Positions 1 to 15,000 of a stretch of DNA of 64,000 nt are shown in pieces. The stretch covers positions 116,001 through 180,000 of the forward strand of contig JAAKBF010000101.1 in the NCBI GenBank assembly GCA_012656075.1, written 5' to 3'. The stretch is from Phytophthora hibernalis. Its lineage: Eukaryota; Oomycota; Peronosporomycetes; Peronosporales; Peronosporaceae. Position numbers and translations under genes: made by a program. Each line of letters begins with the position of its first letter. The first letter of the stretch is position 1. The notes beneath the pieces were generated by a model. The model made no database searches. It was given only the letters and a program-made list of their open reading frames with translations, and had not been told where the DNA came from.

Positions 1-2
1 TA

Positions 3-3000
3 CACTGCGTCTGGCTCCCCGTGAACTTCGAAATCCAGCAGATCAAGATGACCGTTAGCCCCCGGTGTCTGAAGTCCAGAGTGTCACCATACTTGGTGCG
101 TCCGGCAGCTTCCAACTGTACGTGAACTCTAAGATGACGCCGTTCTTGTCTGCGAGCGCGTCTGATCTTGAAATGAAGGATGCGTTGGAGACCTGCGGTG
201 TGACTGCCAGTGTAACCCACACCTCGCCGACTACAGGAAGGACATGGCTGATTACTTTTGCTCTGTCGGATGGCCCACTCGCTGCCATGGTGGTGGTTCC
301 TGATCTGCTCACGAACACCAACCTTGCAACCGCATACACGACCACAGTGACTCGGGTTCGTCCAGGCACGAGAGCGCTTGGAGGAGACTTTACAATATCA
401 TTCCGTGGCTTCGAAACCGGGCACCTCGCAGTGACTACGGATGCAGCGGAGATGACGCGGCAATTGGAGAACCTCCCGTCCATTGGCGAAGTGCAGGTTT
501 CACCTACTCCAGGAGCTGACAACGCTGTGACTTGGGATGTGACGTTTCTGACGGATCTTGGCGACCTGCCGCTGATGAAAGTGACAAGTGGCAGACTCAT
601 CGGTGGCAATGCTAACATCAAGGTCACTGCGACGCAGGAAGGAACACCAGGGCGAGTTGTCTATGATGGCTCAACTTCGCCTGAAATCTTGTCTTTCACA
701 TCGACAAACCTGGTTCCAGATACGTTGTACGCGTTTGTAGTGGTAGCCAGCAACGCTGCCGGTGAAGGTATGGGCGGAGTATCGACCCCAGCCGTTGCTG
801 CGTCGCCTGGAGCCTCGAGTAGCTACACAGAAGCTTACGGTGCTGCGCTGCTGCAAGGAATGGGTGGTGTTGTGTACGAGGTTCAAAGCGTGAAGACCAG
901 TGGACTTACTACCCCGTTCACTTTGAAATGGGGGACTTCTGCACCTTCTTCTGCTATTAGGACATCAAATACTGCAAGTGAACTCGCAGACCTGCTGGTC
1001 ACCTCGGTCCCAAGTCTAGGCTCTGTTTACGTTTCTCGAGCTGACCTGAATAATACTGATTGTGTGTGGTATATCACCTTCACGTCGATTGTCGGCGACG
1101 TTCCTCTCTTGGTTGCCAATGATACAACTCACGTCATCGTCGAGGAGTTCGTTAAGGGTGAAGCAAATGAGTTCACGATCGCACCTCGGAAAGCGTCAGG
1201 GAATGTAGTGACCTATGCAACACTACCCGTAAACTTTCAAGGCAAGGATCGCTTCTGGACAGAGTTGTGGGCAACACCCCCATCGGTGATCGACGGCACG
1301 CACGACTTCGTCTCTGAAGGTGGTCTTGCAGTGTACAATCCGGTAGTGTACGAGATCCAGACACTCGAGTTCAGTGGAGTAGCAGGCACATTCCGCTTGA
1401 AACTCGACACTTCCAGCTCTCGTCTTGGCGGAGTGCCCTCTACCAGTACATCGGACGTGAGTGCTGCTACGCTTTCCACTTCGACCGATGCGGAGGCAGC
1501 AGATATCATCAAAACCAACTTGGAGACGCTCACAAATGTTGAAAGCGTGTTGGTCTCCCGAGTAACTAACACCGGAGTCCCCACATCGTGGACGTACTCA
1601 ATCACATTCGTGTCTGATTTGTGTGACTTACCACCGCTTCAACTTAGTGGAGATTCAGCCTTCATTGGAACAGTGGTGATCACAGAGGCCCAAAAGGGTG
1701 TATGTGAAGTGCAGACTGTGACCACCTCAGCTAGTGTTGAGTCCACTGCGGAGGTGCAGTCGATTGCAACGTGGCTCGATGCAACAGGGTCGACGATCGT
1801 GCTAGGTGGGTCATTCACGCTGTCGTTTGCAGGAATGGGGAACGTTGTTGTCCCCTACAATGCAGATGACATCAAGATGAAATCCTTGCTTGAGGCTCTC
1901 AACGGTATCGACGATGTCACGGTGACGATGAAGAAGGCCGACTACGCAAATTCTGCGGGTGTGAGTACGACAGGACTGCAGACGTGGGTCGTGACGTTCA
2001 ATGAGATCATGGGCAGCGTGCCCGACATCACAGTCGTTCCAGCAGCAGTCGCTGGGACTGCTCTAACTGGAAGCTCGGCCAAAGTCATCATCAACGAAGT
2101 GAAGCGGTCAGCGTTGTCGCTAGGAGGCACGTTTGTGTTGAATTTCATGGGAGGAACGACGCACGATTTGCCATTTGACATCGAACCTGCAGAGTTGAAG
2201 ACAGAACTGGAAGCTGCGTTGACCAATGTGCGAAATGTAGACGTAAAAAAGGAGGAGCGCTACAACGGTAACCGCTGGACCATTTCGTTCACAAAAACAC
2301 TGGGCGATCTGCCACTGCTAGAGGCGTACCCCTTGTCGTACGAGGTTCAGAAGGTCTCGACTCTGGGGGTTCTCCTTCGCCGCTGGAGGGCACCTTCACT
2401 TTGTCATTTTTGAGTGAACGTACGGCTCCGATTGCTTACGATGCTACCGATGTGGCCATGAAACTTGCGCTCCAGGCGGTACCATCAGTTGGTTTGGTTG
2501 ACGTTACCCGTACAGATCAGCTCGACCCTGGGAACCGCTTTGAGTGGCGAGTTACGTTCCGCTCTCAGCTGGGTAACATCGGAAACCTCGTTGCAAGCGC
2601 TTCTGGGCTCACTGGAAGCTTCGCGGACGTGAGCGTGACTGAAGTAAATGCTGGTAACCAGCAGTCTTTGACTGGACAATTTCCACAGCTTGCAGTATTT
2701 AAGAAGCAGAGTGGATTGCCGAGTTACACGGCACGGTACATTCCGTACGAAGCAGCAGACAACTACTCCGTCTCGGTGCAGCAGCTTCTATCTGGTGGTC
2801 TACTCTCGCTTTATTTTGATAATTTCTGGTTGCAGGATGAGCCTGTGATCATGCGCGTGGATCCACAGCTCAATTTTGACTGGGGCCAAGGCGCAATCAC
2901 CAACTACGGAAGGGACTACATCAGTATCCGATGGTTTGGTAAGCTCGCAGTCCCGACTACAGATACCTATGTGTTTTATGTGTCTTCTAGTGAAGGTGTG

Positions 3001-6000
3001 CGAGTCTGGCTAAACCACAAGGTACGTGTTGATACGTGGGAGGACGCAGAAGATAACGAAGGAACTGTTGAGAACTTCAATGAGCCATTGAACGCAGGAA
3101 CGTTTTACGATTTGCACATCGAGTATCATGAAGCATCAGGAGCAGCTTCATTTCGATTGTCATGGAGCTCTTCATACCTCCCTATCCAAGTCATCCCCAG
3201 CAGCGCACTGTTTCATGGCGAACACATTGCTGGCAGTCCGTACCCCGTATCTGTTACGCCTGGAGCTACCGATTTCCCGTACACGACAGCATTTGGTAGG
3301 GGTCTCACATCAGCCATGGCTGGAGTGACCGCGCAGTTCACAATTCAGGCTAAAGATCAAAACGACAACAACAAAACGATTGATGGAGATACGTTCGTCA
3401 TTGAGATCAAGGGTACGAATCCAGGCACAGCGAAGGGAGTGCAGTTAGCACCGTTTGACGAGCCACAGTACATCGGACAAGGCCAATATTTCGTCAGGTA
3501 CTTGCCCACTGTAAGCGGAACGTACACAGTCTCTGTGCAGACAGTGAACGGCATTGACATTTACTGCGGTCTGGGCAAGCTGCACAAGTGCAGTCCGTTT
3601 GCTCGCAGTACTACCTGGTCCTGCAACACCCCACACCAGTCAAGCTCTTGGTGTTGCTGTAACGCGTTATGGAGTGGTTAACGGGCTCGTTGAAGCCGTA
3701 GCTGGACAGGTATCAAACTTTACGATTCAAGCGCGCGACACCTACGCAAACGTTGCGGATGCCGACGACGTGTTTGAGACGAAGATGGTGCTCCGTGGTG
3801 CTTCTTCTCAGTCAAACCGCAACGTGCAGTATCGCAGCAACGTTCTCATCGCAGGGCCTTTGGGTTTGTACTCTGTGGAGTACTCGATCCCACGAGCTGG
3901 GTCGTACGATATCCAGACGTACTTGAATGGCGTACCGATTCTCATGTGTAAGGGCGGATCTATGTGCTTGGATCTCAATACTCCCGAGTTGTTGATTGTG
4001 GTGCACAGCTTCTTGCATGGTCCAAGCTGCACAGTGGATGACACAGCCACGGATGCATTGAGCAGCGCTACAAGTGGACACGAAACCTCATTCTCCATCT
4101 ACGCCCGTGACACATTTGGCAACTTGAGAAAGGGCGACCGAACGATTAACTCGATCACTACTGGCGACGGCAGATCCGATGCATTCCTCGTCACGTTCAC
4201 CGGCAAAGATGATGTGTTTCGCACCTCAAGTGCAGTACAGACGCTTACCAGTGCTGACAAAAACACTCCTACGTATTTCAAGCTTTCGTTTGGCAAATTC
4301 AGGAAACAGCTTTGCCCTCTGTGTGACTACGCTGACTGGAAGCACATTGACATTGGATACCAATCTCGTGGGGATTCTTCTTCCAGGAACAAAGTTCGTA
4401 GTGCAGGAGTGTATTTTCACAGCGGTTGCCGTGGATCGAACGTCTACTCCGTCACAGGCAACGACAGTGACGGTGGAGACTAATCACGGCTGTGGTGCGT
4501 TTACCGCGCAGCAGTTTGCACTCAAGTCGCGTTTTCGTCCACCGCAGCCACGGAGGCGTTGACGCCTTTGATCGCACAGGATATCACTGCATCTGGTCTG
4601 CGGACGATTCTCGAGGATTTACACGACAACGCAAAAGTGGCTGTCACACAAACGAGTTCAGGAAATGTTTACCAGTGGAAGGTGACGTTCTTATCGCATT
4701 TGCTGGAGTGGAGTGAAGCTCACCTAGCTGTGGAGTATCCGAACGGCTTCACTCCTAGTATGTACGCTAACCCCCTGCAGGTGGCTTACACTGCAGGAGC
4801 AGGCCTTTATCCAGTATCGTACACCCTCACTATGCAGGTTCCTACTCGGTTGCTGTCACTACTTGGGACCAAGAAACTCACGTGAAGGGCAGCCCATTCA
4901 AGGTTGAGGTGGCAGATGGCGCCACTAATGGCCCGAGTGCCTTAGCAGCCACAGGCGACTGGAGAACAGAAAACTTTAGTGCTGCTGCCCAGCAAATGGT
5001 GGTCGAAGCGGGAAAGCCGATCTCCTTCCAAGTGCAGTTGAAAGACACTCGCCGCCTTGAAGAGCAAGCGATCCGGCTGCGCGCTGTTGTCCTAGCGTCG
5101 CAGCAGGGCATTTATCCGGTGTGGGGCTCGTTCAAACTCTCGTTACCAGGGAAAAGCGAAGCCACAATTGCCATCCCATTCGACGCGTCAGCAATTGATG
5201 TTAAGAATGCATTGGAAACGCTATCACTCGTGGATCAAGTGACCGTAACTCGGGACTGGTTTGATGTTACCACCGAGACCGCAGCTGCAAAAGTAGTGAC
5301 ACTGGTGCAGTGGACGGTGACGTTTACTAGCCATTCGGGGAATGTGCCGGAACTCGTACCAGATTTCTCGGGAATCTACATGCATGACGATGGCCAGCAC
5401 AATCCTTTCGTGGAGACTGAAGAGCTCGTTCGAGGGTCAGTGGGCAATAACCGTTCGGTTACCACGAGTGACACCACAGTCACAATGACGACGACCCGAA
5501 AGAACCCTGGTGTTCAGGAGGTACAGAAACTGATCTGTCGGGGAGATAAGGCCTTCACTCTCTCGTACGGAGGAGCCAGCAAAACTTTCGAACCTGATTC
5601 CTCGCTGAGCGAACTCGAGACGAAACTCAATGGATTCTCTACGAGTGTTCAGGTGTACGCATCCTTGGATGGCGTTCGAAAACCTGCAGCGGAGCTTTCG
5701 ACTGCATCAATGTTTATTCCTGTGTGCAGTGTTGCAAACCCGCGCGAGATTGAGATTGTATTCAAGACGCCGATAGACGTGGTGGATTTATTCACCTGGA
5801 GTGCGACAACAAACGACATGTACATCACGGAGGCGGTCAAAGGCGTCGCGCCAAGTGAGACACCGATCAAAATTTCCAATAACGAGGTTCAAACCTTTCG
5901 ATGTCAAGTCACCGCTGCTGCAGCAGCTACCAGTTCGTTCGATCTTGCGTTTGCTGGAGAAAGGATCACGGTGGGGGCGAATACAGCGCCGAGCGCACTC

Positions 6001-9000
6001 CAGACGCAGCTAAATGAAATGGAGAGCATTTCTCGCGTTGGTGGTGTAAATGTTGTCACAACAGCCACCCAAGTTTGCACAGTTCCGACAAGTTTTCTTG
6101 AAATCACCTTTAAAAAGTGGGTGACCAGCTCTCGCTCGTTGTATCTCAAGTGCGTGACGGCATCTTGATCGCGGAAATGAAGGAGACCACGAAGGGTCTA
6201 AACTCACTGGTCTACGACGGCACGCACCAAGGATTGTTCATGTGACAGCCACGCCAGTCGTTAGCGGAACGTACACTTTAGGCGTGAAAGTTATGAGCTT
6301 GGCAGTTTTTTGTCCGGCGAGCTTCCAAGTGCAGCCAACACTTGCCAGTGGATCCACAAGTACACACACAGCACCAGCAGTGGTTACTCAGGGAGCCCCC
6401 GCGTGGTTTACGGTTCAGGCTGTCGACAGGTTCAACAACCTCCTGGAGTCAAGCACAGAGCTGGGCACGAACGCGTTTGTAGCTCAGCTGACTGGACCTC
6501 CTGCCGACGATTTACCTGCTGCTCAAGTCGAAGCTTACCCGGTCACGATATCGGAGTTGCTACCGAACACGAACGGCATTTTCTCGCTTAACTTTCTTCC
6601 GCAGAGGGCAGGGACGTACACATTATCACTTGTTCGAAGGCAGGCTGGGGGCCTTTGGGCGACGTATTTTGCTACTGCTGACTTTGCAGACAGCTGCTTG
6701 AGTCGTCAAGATGATATCGTGTCATTCCAATGGGGAGAGACCTCGCCACTAGGTGACCCGTTTCCGAACAAGAACTACTCGATCCGCTGGAAGGGTGAGC
6801 TACGAGCTGCTGTATCTGGCGATCACGTTTTCACGCTACGGGCAGATAACGCTGTTCTGCTCATTGTCGATGGGAAAGTTCTCCTGAATCTGTTTGCGAT
6901 TCCTGTTGTGTCTTCTATCACCAGCAAATTTGAATCGCTTCCGATCGTGCTGGAGGAAGGAAATTTCTATGAGGTGGACATCAGTTATCGCACGAAGGAT
7001 GCGCAATCCTTCGTGAAACTCGAATGGAGTTGCATTTCAGCAGGCTTGGCACGCACCGTTGTGACTACCGACTCACTGTTCACGTCTACAGCCCTGGTGA
7101 ACACGCCATTCACGATTCAGGCGTACCCGGGGCGATCAACTCGACTCAAGTGAGAAACTCGTTCGATGGTTTTATGTCCACTAGCGTGAGTGACAACCCT
7201 ATCGTAGTGAAGGCGCTGGATCCGATGACTTTCGTACTTGAATCACACGATACCTTCGGAAATCGTCGCTTTCAAAGCGGACGTGACACCTTTGAGGTGT
7301 CGATGATCGGCGTTGACGGCTGGGCGCGTACTGGTCGCATTAATGACGTTACCACTGGGTCTGCTGTTCAAGTGGACCCGACGTACATTTGCAAGGAGTG
7401 TGCCGTTAGCTTTGTTGGAAGTACACGCACACTGACGCTGAATGCTGACGTCGCGAGTCAATTAGAAGCTGGTGTGCGTTTCCGAGTTATTAATGCCAAT
7501 AGCGGAACATGGGCACGCCGTCGGGATTGCTTCTTCGTCACAGAAAGTGTGACTGGGCCTTACAGTGCTGTCACTGTATCTGTTGCACTGATTGTCGTTG
7601 CAGCGAGCGGCTGCGAGGATTTCACCGCATCGCTGTTTGACATATCGGCCATTGCTCCATCCGATTCGATCTACCTTGGCATGTGCGCTGTTGTGCCAGG
7701 CTCGACTTCTCTCAGTTCTTGCAGCAGGAATTTCGCGTTGAAACGCGGGGATCAGATCGCGGTTGGGAGTGAAACAAACCGGGTCCATTACACTGCTGGC
7801 GTGCTTAATGCAGCGAGTATTCCACTCCAGGAACCGTATCGAGGAGAATCAAACGATTTCGTTCCTGTGTTCAAGACTGGAGATACGACTGGACGTCACA
7901 CGGTTGCGATGGTGCCATACGTGAAAGGACTTTACAGGCTGAGCGTGCGATTGCCGTCGGTCCATGCTGTCCACGCAGTCATTACCCAGGCCGATTCGAA
8001 TCTAGGCGGTTCATTTTACTTGTCGGTGGCAGGAAAGACGACAACTCCATTACCGATAAACGCTTTAGACACTGACGTCAAAGCAGCGCTGGGTGATCTC
8101 TCGACTGTTAGAGTAGGAAATGTGGCCACCTCGTGCTCGTGCAAGGACGTAGCCGGCAAACAAGGTTGTCGGTGGTTGGTGACTTTCAAACACCTGGCTG
8201 AAGCGGTAGCTTTGAGTTTGACAGCCACGTTCGACGGGGTTTTAACCGGTAACAACGCTCAGGTCATTGTTCGAACACTGACACGACCACGCGCGGCACA
8301 GATGGTCAATGGTTTCCCAAAGAACGTGCGTGTAAATCCTGGCACTATGAATCCGAGCGTGAGCACCGCGTTCGGACCTGGATTGTACGCTTCGACGTCT
8401 GGAATTCTGGCCTCGTTCTTCGTCCAAATGAAAGACACCCACGGCAACAACCAGGATAATAACAGCGATGCATTGCAGGTCCGAATCTTCCCAGCGGGGA
8501 CGTCATGCCTGTCTTCGCAAGTCGCAAAGTTGCGAGCGTCGTGTACGTCTCTGAGGGACTGTACAATGTTTCTTACACGCCAGTACTCTCTGGCCGCCAC
8601 ACAGTCGTGGTGACTGCACAAACGGCACCGGAGGTTCACAAAGTGTCGTCGGCATTCGCAATGCCAGGCACGAGTCGTGGTGGCACATTTGCCTTACGTC
8701 TATTTGGTCAAACGACAGCTCGACTGGTGTTTGAAGCCAACGCGATGGATGTGCAGCGGGCGCTACTAAACCTACCAGTCTTTGCTGGGACTCAAAATTC
8801 TACTCACACGCAGACAACCTCGATTGGTGTGACGAGAACAATCAACAACCAGAACGGCTTCGACTACATGATCACGTATACTCGGCTTCCACCACAATTG
8901 AGCTGAGTCTTGTCGAGGTCATGAATAATCTCTACAGCGGTGATGGTGGCAGTGGAGCGACTGTGATTGCTGCTATATTCACTCTGCAGGCTCGAGAGCA

Positions 9001-12000
9001 TGTGAAAACGTCGACAACTCAAGGTGAGCCCATCGTCAACGAGCAGCAAGTCGTTAGCTTGTCGTCAACTGCGGCGTTGACAGGCGGAAACTTCCAGCTA
9101 CAGTTTGGTCTGCACACGACGGACCTCATCGCATATGATGCTCCAGCTACGACGCTCGAATATTTGCTGAACCAGTTGCCATCGATAGGAACGAACGGTG
9201 TGAGTGTGAGTTTGAAGACCAGTACCACAACACTTCGCGAGTGGACTGTCACGTTCGTTGGGGCGACGATGGGCACGCTTCAGACTGCATTCTGGAATTC
9301 TGCACTGTATACACCAAACCGATTAGTACGCCACTCTGCTCTTGTCGGAGATCTCCCGGTACTGAGGTCGTCGTCGACGAATACTCTTGTTGCCGGCGCT
9401 AACCCCGATGGTGGAGTTGCTATCGTCTCGGTGGATGGTGTGAGCCCATTTGCAACGACAGTTGCTCACGGCGCACTTGTTCCAACTCAGTGTACTGCAG
9501 TGGATGGCAGTACTCCATTCAAACCCGGATCAATCAATGCTGTAGGACAAGCAGGTCTTCACTCTGGGACGTTTCACTCCCGATCAAGCTTTATCATCGA
9601 GGCGAGGGATATCAACGGGAACCTGCTCGATGGCACAGGAGGAGGCTTTACCGGCGCCCCGCTTCAAGAAATTCAAATTGTCGAGACGTTCAGCTCAGCT
9701 GGGCCAGGCAATAAACTAGCTGGAACCTTCGCGCTGGTGTTTAAAGGGGAGAAGACTACAGCTTTGCCAGCTAACGCTGGCATTCAGGAGGTCGAAGCCG
9801 CGTTGGAAGCTCTTGAGTCTCTCAGTGGATTCATCTCGGTAGACACACCTGACGTACAGAACGAAGTTACATCAGTCGTTGTCGCGACCAAGACTTCAAA
9901 TGTCCTGACAACGTCGGCCAACTTCTTGACAGCTCATGATTTTATTGCAGGCGACTGGATTCGAGTTGGTTCTGTTAGTGGCCCAGTCTTTTCGATCACC
10001 GCAATCACGGCTACGACCATCACGTTGTCGGGCATCTACCAAGGCGCTTCGAGCAATGTAGCGAAAGTGTACAAACAAAATGATCCAGGAGCAGGGTACA
10101 CGTACCGAGTGCAGTTTGCCGCTGAGCTCGGAGATGTACCGGCACTTGTTATTGACACTTCCAAGTTAGGTAGCAGTTCGGGAACGGGGAAAGCTAAAGT
10201 CACAGCTTGCGATTATCTGCGGACTCAGCAGCTTCAGAGCTCTGCAGCTTCGCAGATGAGCGGTAAATTCTCGCTGTCGTATCGCGATAGTATGACGCCC
10301 ATGCTTGACTGGAATGTGGATGCTACAAAGCTGAGCAATGCACTCGAGGCTTTGGATGGAATTCACTCGGCAAGCGTAAGCGTTCCGAAAGAATCAAATG
10401 AAGGATTCACGTGGCAAATCACACTTGTATCCACAGATGATGAGGACTTAGAGCTGCTCTACGCTGAAGGTTACTTGCTGCTTGGACAACAAGCTCGGAT
10501 TGAGGTCAAACCCAAATGCCCGACAACAAAAACGAGAGAGGCCGTTCCTGCTCAGTCGATAAGGGGGCGAAGGGCACGCGTTCGTCTCAGTGCTGCGTGG
10601 TGCTTCAACTGTAGTTGCAGACGTCAGATATATGGGTGGAGCCACGTACACAGCCATTTATGATACTCCTCGCGAGGCAACTTACTCGCTAGACGTTCGC
10701 TACGTTGCTCCTCGAGGTTTGCTAGGCAGCTATTTTGACAACCGCTGGTTGTACGGCACACCAACGCTCAAGCGAGTGGACCCCCAGATTAACTTTGCGT
10801 GGAAAGAAGACGAGATCCTGCCGACAAGTCGAGAACACGTGAGCGTTCGATGGCAAGGTACATCAAGCCAGCATTCAATGAAGACTACGACTTCTTTGTG
10901 CAGGTAAATGACGGCGCTCGACTCTGGGTCGAAGACCAATTGGTAATCGACCAGTACGACTACGAGGTTGAGAGCGCTGTAGCTGAGGAATTTCAAGCCA
11001 ACACAACTGTAATTTTGACAAAGGACCGACTAACGGAGATCACTCTGGAGTATCGAGAGAATTCCGGTGTCGCCTCCGTCTCGCTTCTCTGGAAATCTCA
11101 TACACAGCCAAAAAGCGTGGTTCCTAGTGCTCGGCTGTTCCATCGCTCCGATCCGATTATGCAGAGCCCGTTCACGGTGACGACGCAGGATCTAAGCCAT
11201 CCCCCCTACGAACCCCAGTTTGACGATTAGTGCTGCTGATGCACTTACGGTTCATTTTAACGCCCCAGACGACGACGGTGGCGCGCCAGTCACCAGTTAT
11301 TTAGTCGAGTGGTGGACGTACGCGGCATATGGTTCACCCGAGGTGCAGGTCGTGAAGATCGCAACCACCAACACGGGCGGCTCGTTCACGATGACGCTCG
11401 ACAATGGCCAACCCACGGGTCCTTTACCTATGACAGCACTTTATTCCGAGGTGGAAGCTGCACTTGAAGCTCTGGATGGAGCAGGAGACGTGACGGTGAC
11501 GTCGGTAAAATCTGTAAACTCTCTAGACTTCTCGATCACGTTCAATTCTCGCGTCCCCAAGGACACTACAATCTACGTGGACGGTTCCCAGCTCGACGTC
11601 ACCCAAGATACTATTGTCTGTTCTAAAGGTGACCCCCAGTCACTGGCAAACGGGATGCAATGTGCCACGCCGGAAAGCAGAAAAAGTTCTGTGCATTTGC
11701 TAAACTCTGTCAACTTCCCGACCCCAGACGTGGAAAAGCGCGGGGATCCGTACGCGTTCCTCATCTCGGGTCTCAACCAGGTAGAATCTAGCGCCGCCCC
11801 CAGCTCACCCGGAGAGGTTGCAGGTGCAAATGGCCCCGGATTCTCTGTCCGAGTTCTTGCTAAGAATTCTGCCGGCTACGGGCTACCGAGTGCTACGGTT
11901 AGCTTGAAGCCGATGGCCGTGCCTGCTGCCCCTGAAAATGTTGAGCTACGGCTCGTGGCCGCGTCGTCTACCAGTCTTCGACTTTGGTGGGATGCACCGA

Positions 12001-15000
12001 AAACAGTCAACGCAGCTATTATCACTTCCTATATCGTCGAGTGGGGACGTCTCGATGATCCGGCCACCGATTCAAATTCCAGCAAACTCTCCAGCTTTGG
12101 TAAGACACCGGGGTTTTTCCAAACGGCACACCCTTCATCGGTGCGGTTCAAATACACAGTGGAGAACCTCATCCCTGGCGCAGCGTATGTCGTCCAAGTT
12201 CGTGCTGAGAACATAATGGGTGTTGGACCGATAGGGCAACCAGTGCCGTCTTTTGAGGTGCCTCGAAGTAAAGCGTCCCCACTCCCTGAAGGAACAGGCG
12301 GGGCGTGGCTTTAAGTGTGAGGTCTGCATCTTCAGCTCTGGCCACGTCCGCATCATGTACATCTCTGTTGCTTTCGTGGCTTCCTATCAGTGCTGCAGAT
12401 ACCAATGGTTCTGCAGTTACGAGCTACGTAGTGGACTGGTTCCAGCCGCAAAGTGCCGACACGTCTCCATTCGAAGTGCAAATACTACAAATCGTTGGTC
12501 AAAGTGATACTGACAAGTTGACTGGTACCTTCCGCGTTGAGTACAGCGGTTCCATGACCGAACCTCTTCCCGTAGACGTGAGTGAGGCGGAATTGGGAGA
12601 CAGTCTGAGGTCTCTGCCCACTTTGCGCGGTGTGGAGGTTGAACGCACATCTGTCGCAAACAAGTGGGGCTACCAATGGGCGGTGACTTTCTTGTCGGAA
12701 GCCCCAGCAGTTTCGGGCAAGAAACTTACCATTGTTGATACGACAAAACTAACAGGTACAGTGTCGGCAACGTCATGGACAGCTACGTCTGGAGCCTGGC
12801 TTGATTCACCGCATCTCGGCAGCGACCAAATCACTGTCGCTGCAAAGCTGGGCTTTGCAACAATGGACAGCACCGATGCAGTAGCTCTGAATGCACAAGT
12901 CGGCATGTACGTCTCCATTTCACAAGCTGGTGTAGTGTCTGGCATGTGGCGAGTGGTTAGCGTGTCTGTCGCGAACGCCAAAGCAACGTTAACGTTGTCA
13001 GGAGATTTCCAGCGCCTGACAATAGCTACACCGCCTTTCTCGGATGGACGGTACCGGGCGTGCTGCCAACAGACTATCACTCGAAGGTAATTCCTGCCAC
13101 GAAAGATGCGATTGCCGACGCTCAGTCATGTTCGTTTGTGCTTGATGCTTTACCACCCGGAACGGCATATTCAGCCCGTGTTAGTGCGTGTAACGCGCTC
13201 GGGTGTAATACCCCGACGTTGGCCACTCCGCTGACCTTGTTCGCTCCAAAGCAGAAACCGGCAATACCACTAGATGTTGCACTTTTTCAGACAGCGGATC
13301 GACGCTGCGAGTTCGATGGCGACACCCGCCAAGTGACGGCGGCGATAGTATCACTCACTACCGTATCGAATGGGACCCCAAGCCTACGTTTGACTCTGGC
13401 GATAGTGCATTTGGAGAAACCTCTCGAGGCAGTTCGCTTGGCTACGAGCGTAAGGCGGTGGTGAACCCTGGCGTGGACTGTCTGCTGACTCCATGTGAGG
13501 CTGTTGTCGGGTCTCTTTGGTTGGCACACCGTACTTCGTCCGTGTCTACGCGTATAACTCGTTCGGATACTCGGTTGAGGCTGGTTATCCGATCGTGCCA
13601 GGGTTTGGTGTGCCCAGGACGCTGCCAGAGCCTCCTGCCAACGTACTCCTCAAACCGTTGAAATCCTCGACCGATCAAGGTCTTGCATTGGAATTTAACA
13701 CCTCAAATGGCAGCTTTGATAATGGTGGCGCCGATGTGACGCAATACCAGATCGAATGGGATGCAATAGATCTGGACGCGGTGGTTCCGACCGTTGTGAC
13801 TAAAGTGGTGGCTGGCAAGGCGGCTGCAACCATTTCGACGGAGGTTATCAACGACGCGCTCTTCGCCAAATACACGACACAGCTGCTCCTGCTCACTGCA
13901 ACTGCCTACGACGTGCGTGGGTTATTCCGCTTGGTTTTCTTGGATTCAGTGACGCCAAGCTTGTCTTGGGATATATCGTCGGACGCTCTTACTGACGCAC
14001 TGGAGGCTCTTCCGACTGTGGGTCAAGTTAGCATTCGTCGCGTAGCTGCAGGCTACGGCTTCGCGTGGTTTATTACCTTTTTGACGGCTCCGTTCCGGGC
14101 AGACACAACGATCGGCGGTGGTGTCTACGGGGACGTACCTCTATTGAAAGTCTCAGTGGATAGCGCTCAGCTACTTGCACAGTTCAGTTACTCGCAAGCA
14201 ACCACACCGGCAACACCGACGACTTCTTTGATCGGTACAGGGGCCAAACTTGCAACTGCTACGGTCATCCGTGCGTTTAATGGTTTTGAGCAACAAACCG
14301 TGAAAGTTACAATAAGTGCGGGAACTTTAGGTGGACAATTCCTTTTGAGCTACAACCATCAACAAACAGCGTTGATCCCAGTGGGAGCGAGTGCTGCAAC
14401 AGTGAAGCAGGCGTTGGAGGAGATCAAACATATCGAGTCACTGGTCGGTGACATCGATGTGTACAAGCGTGCAAGCGCTACCCCGGCTGGATTTGTCTAT
14501 ACGATTGTGTATCTGTCTCGACTCGGGCCGAACCAACCACTTGTGAATTGCATTGGCTCGGAACTTACCAGGTCGGTGAACACTGCAACTATTTCGTGTG
14601 ATACTGCGCGGGCACAGGGAAGTGGCCTACCAGCGATGAACAGTCATCTCTATGGCGTTGCAATTATGAACAAGTCGGACTTGAAGATCGATAGTAACGG
14701 TGTGGCTCGTTACGAAGTTCTTGGTCTGCGGTCTGGTGTGGGATACCATGCTCGAGTGTCGGCCTGGAACGGCGTTGGCAACATTTTCGGAGAGACCCAA
14801 GCGTCGACACCTGCTCGTTTTGTAGTGCAAAGGCAACCAGACTCCCCCGAGATGTAAACGTGGAACCAAGGTCGCCTACAAAGCTGCTGGTATCGTGGAA
14901 ACAGCCACTTAGCACGGGAGGAACCCCCATTTCAAATTACACGGTCCAATTCGCTGCACGACGAGGTATCGCGGAGCAACAATTGATCAAAGTCGATAGT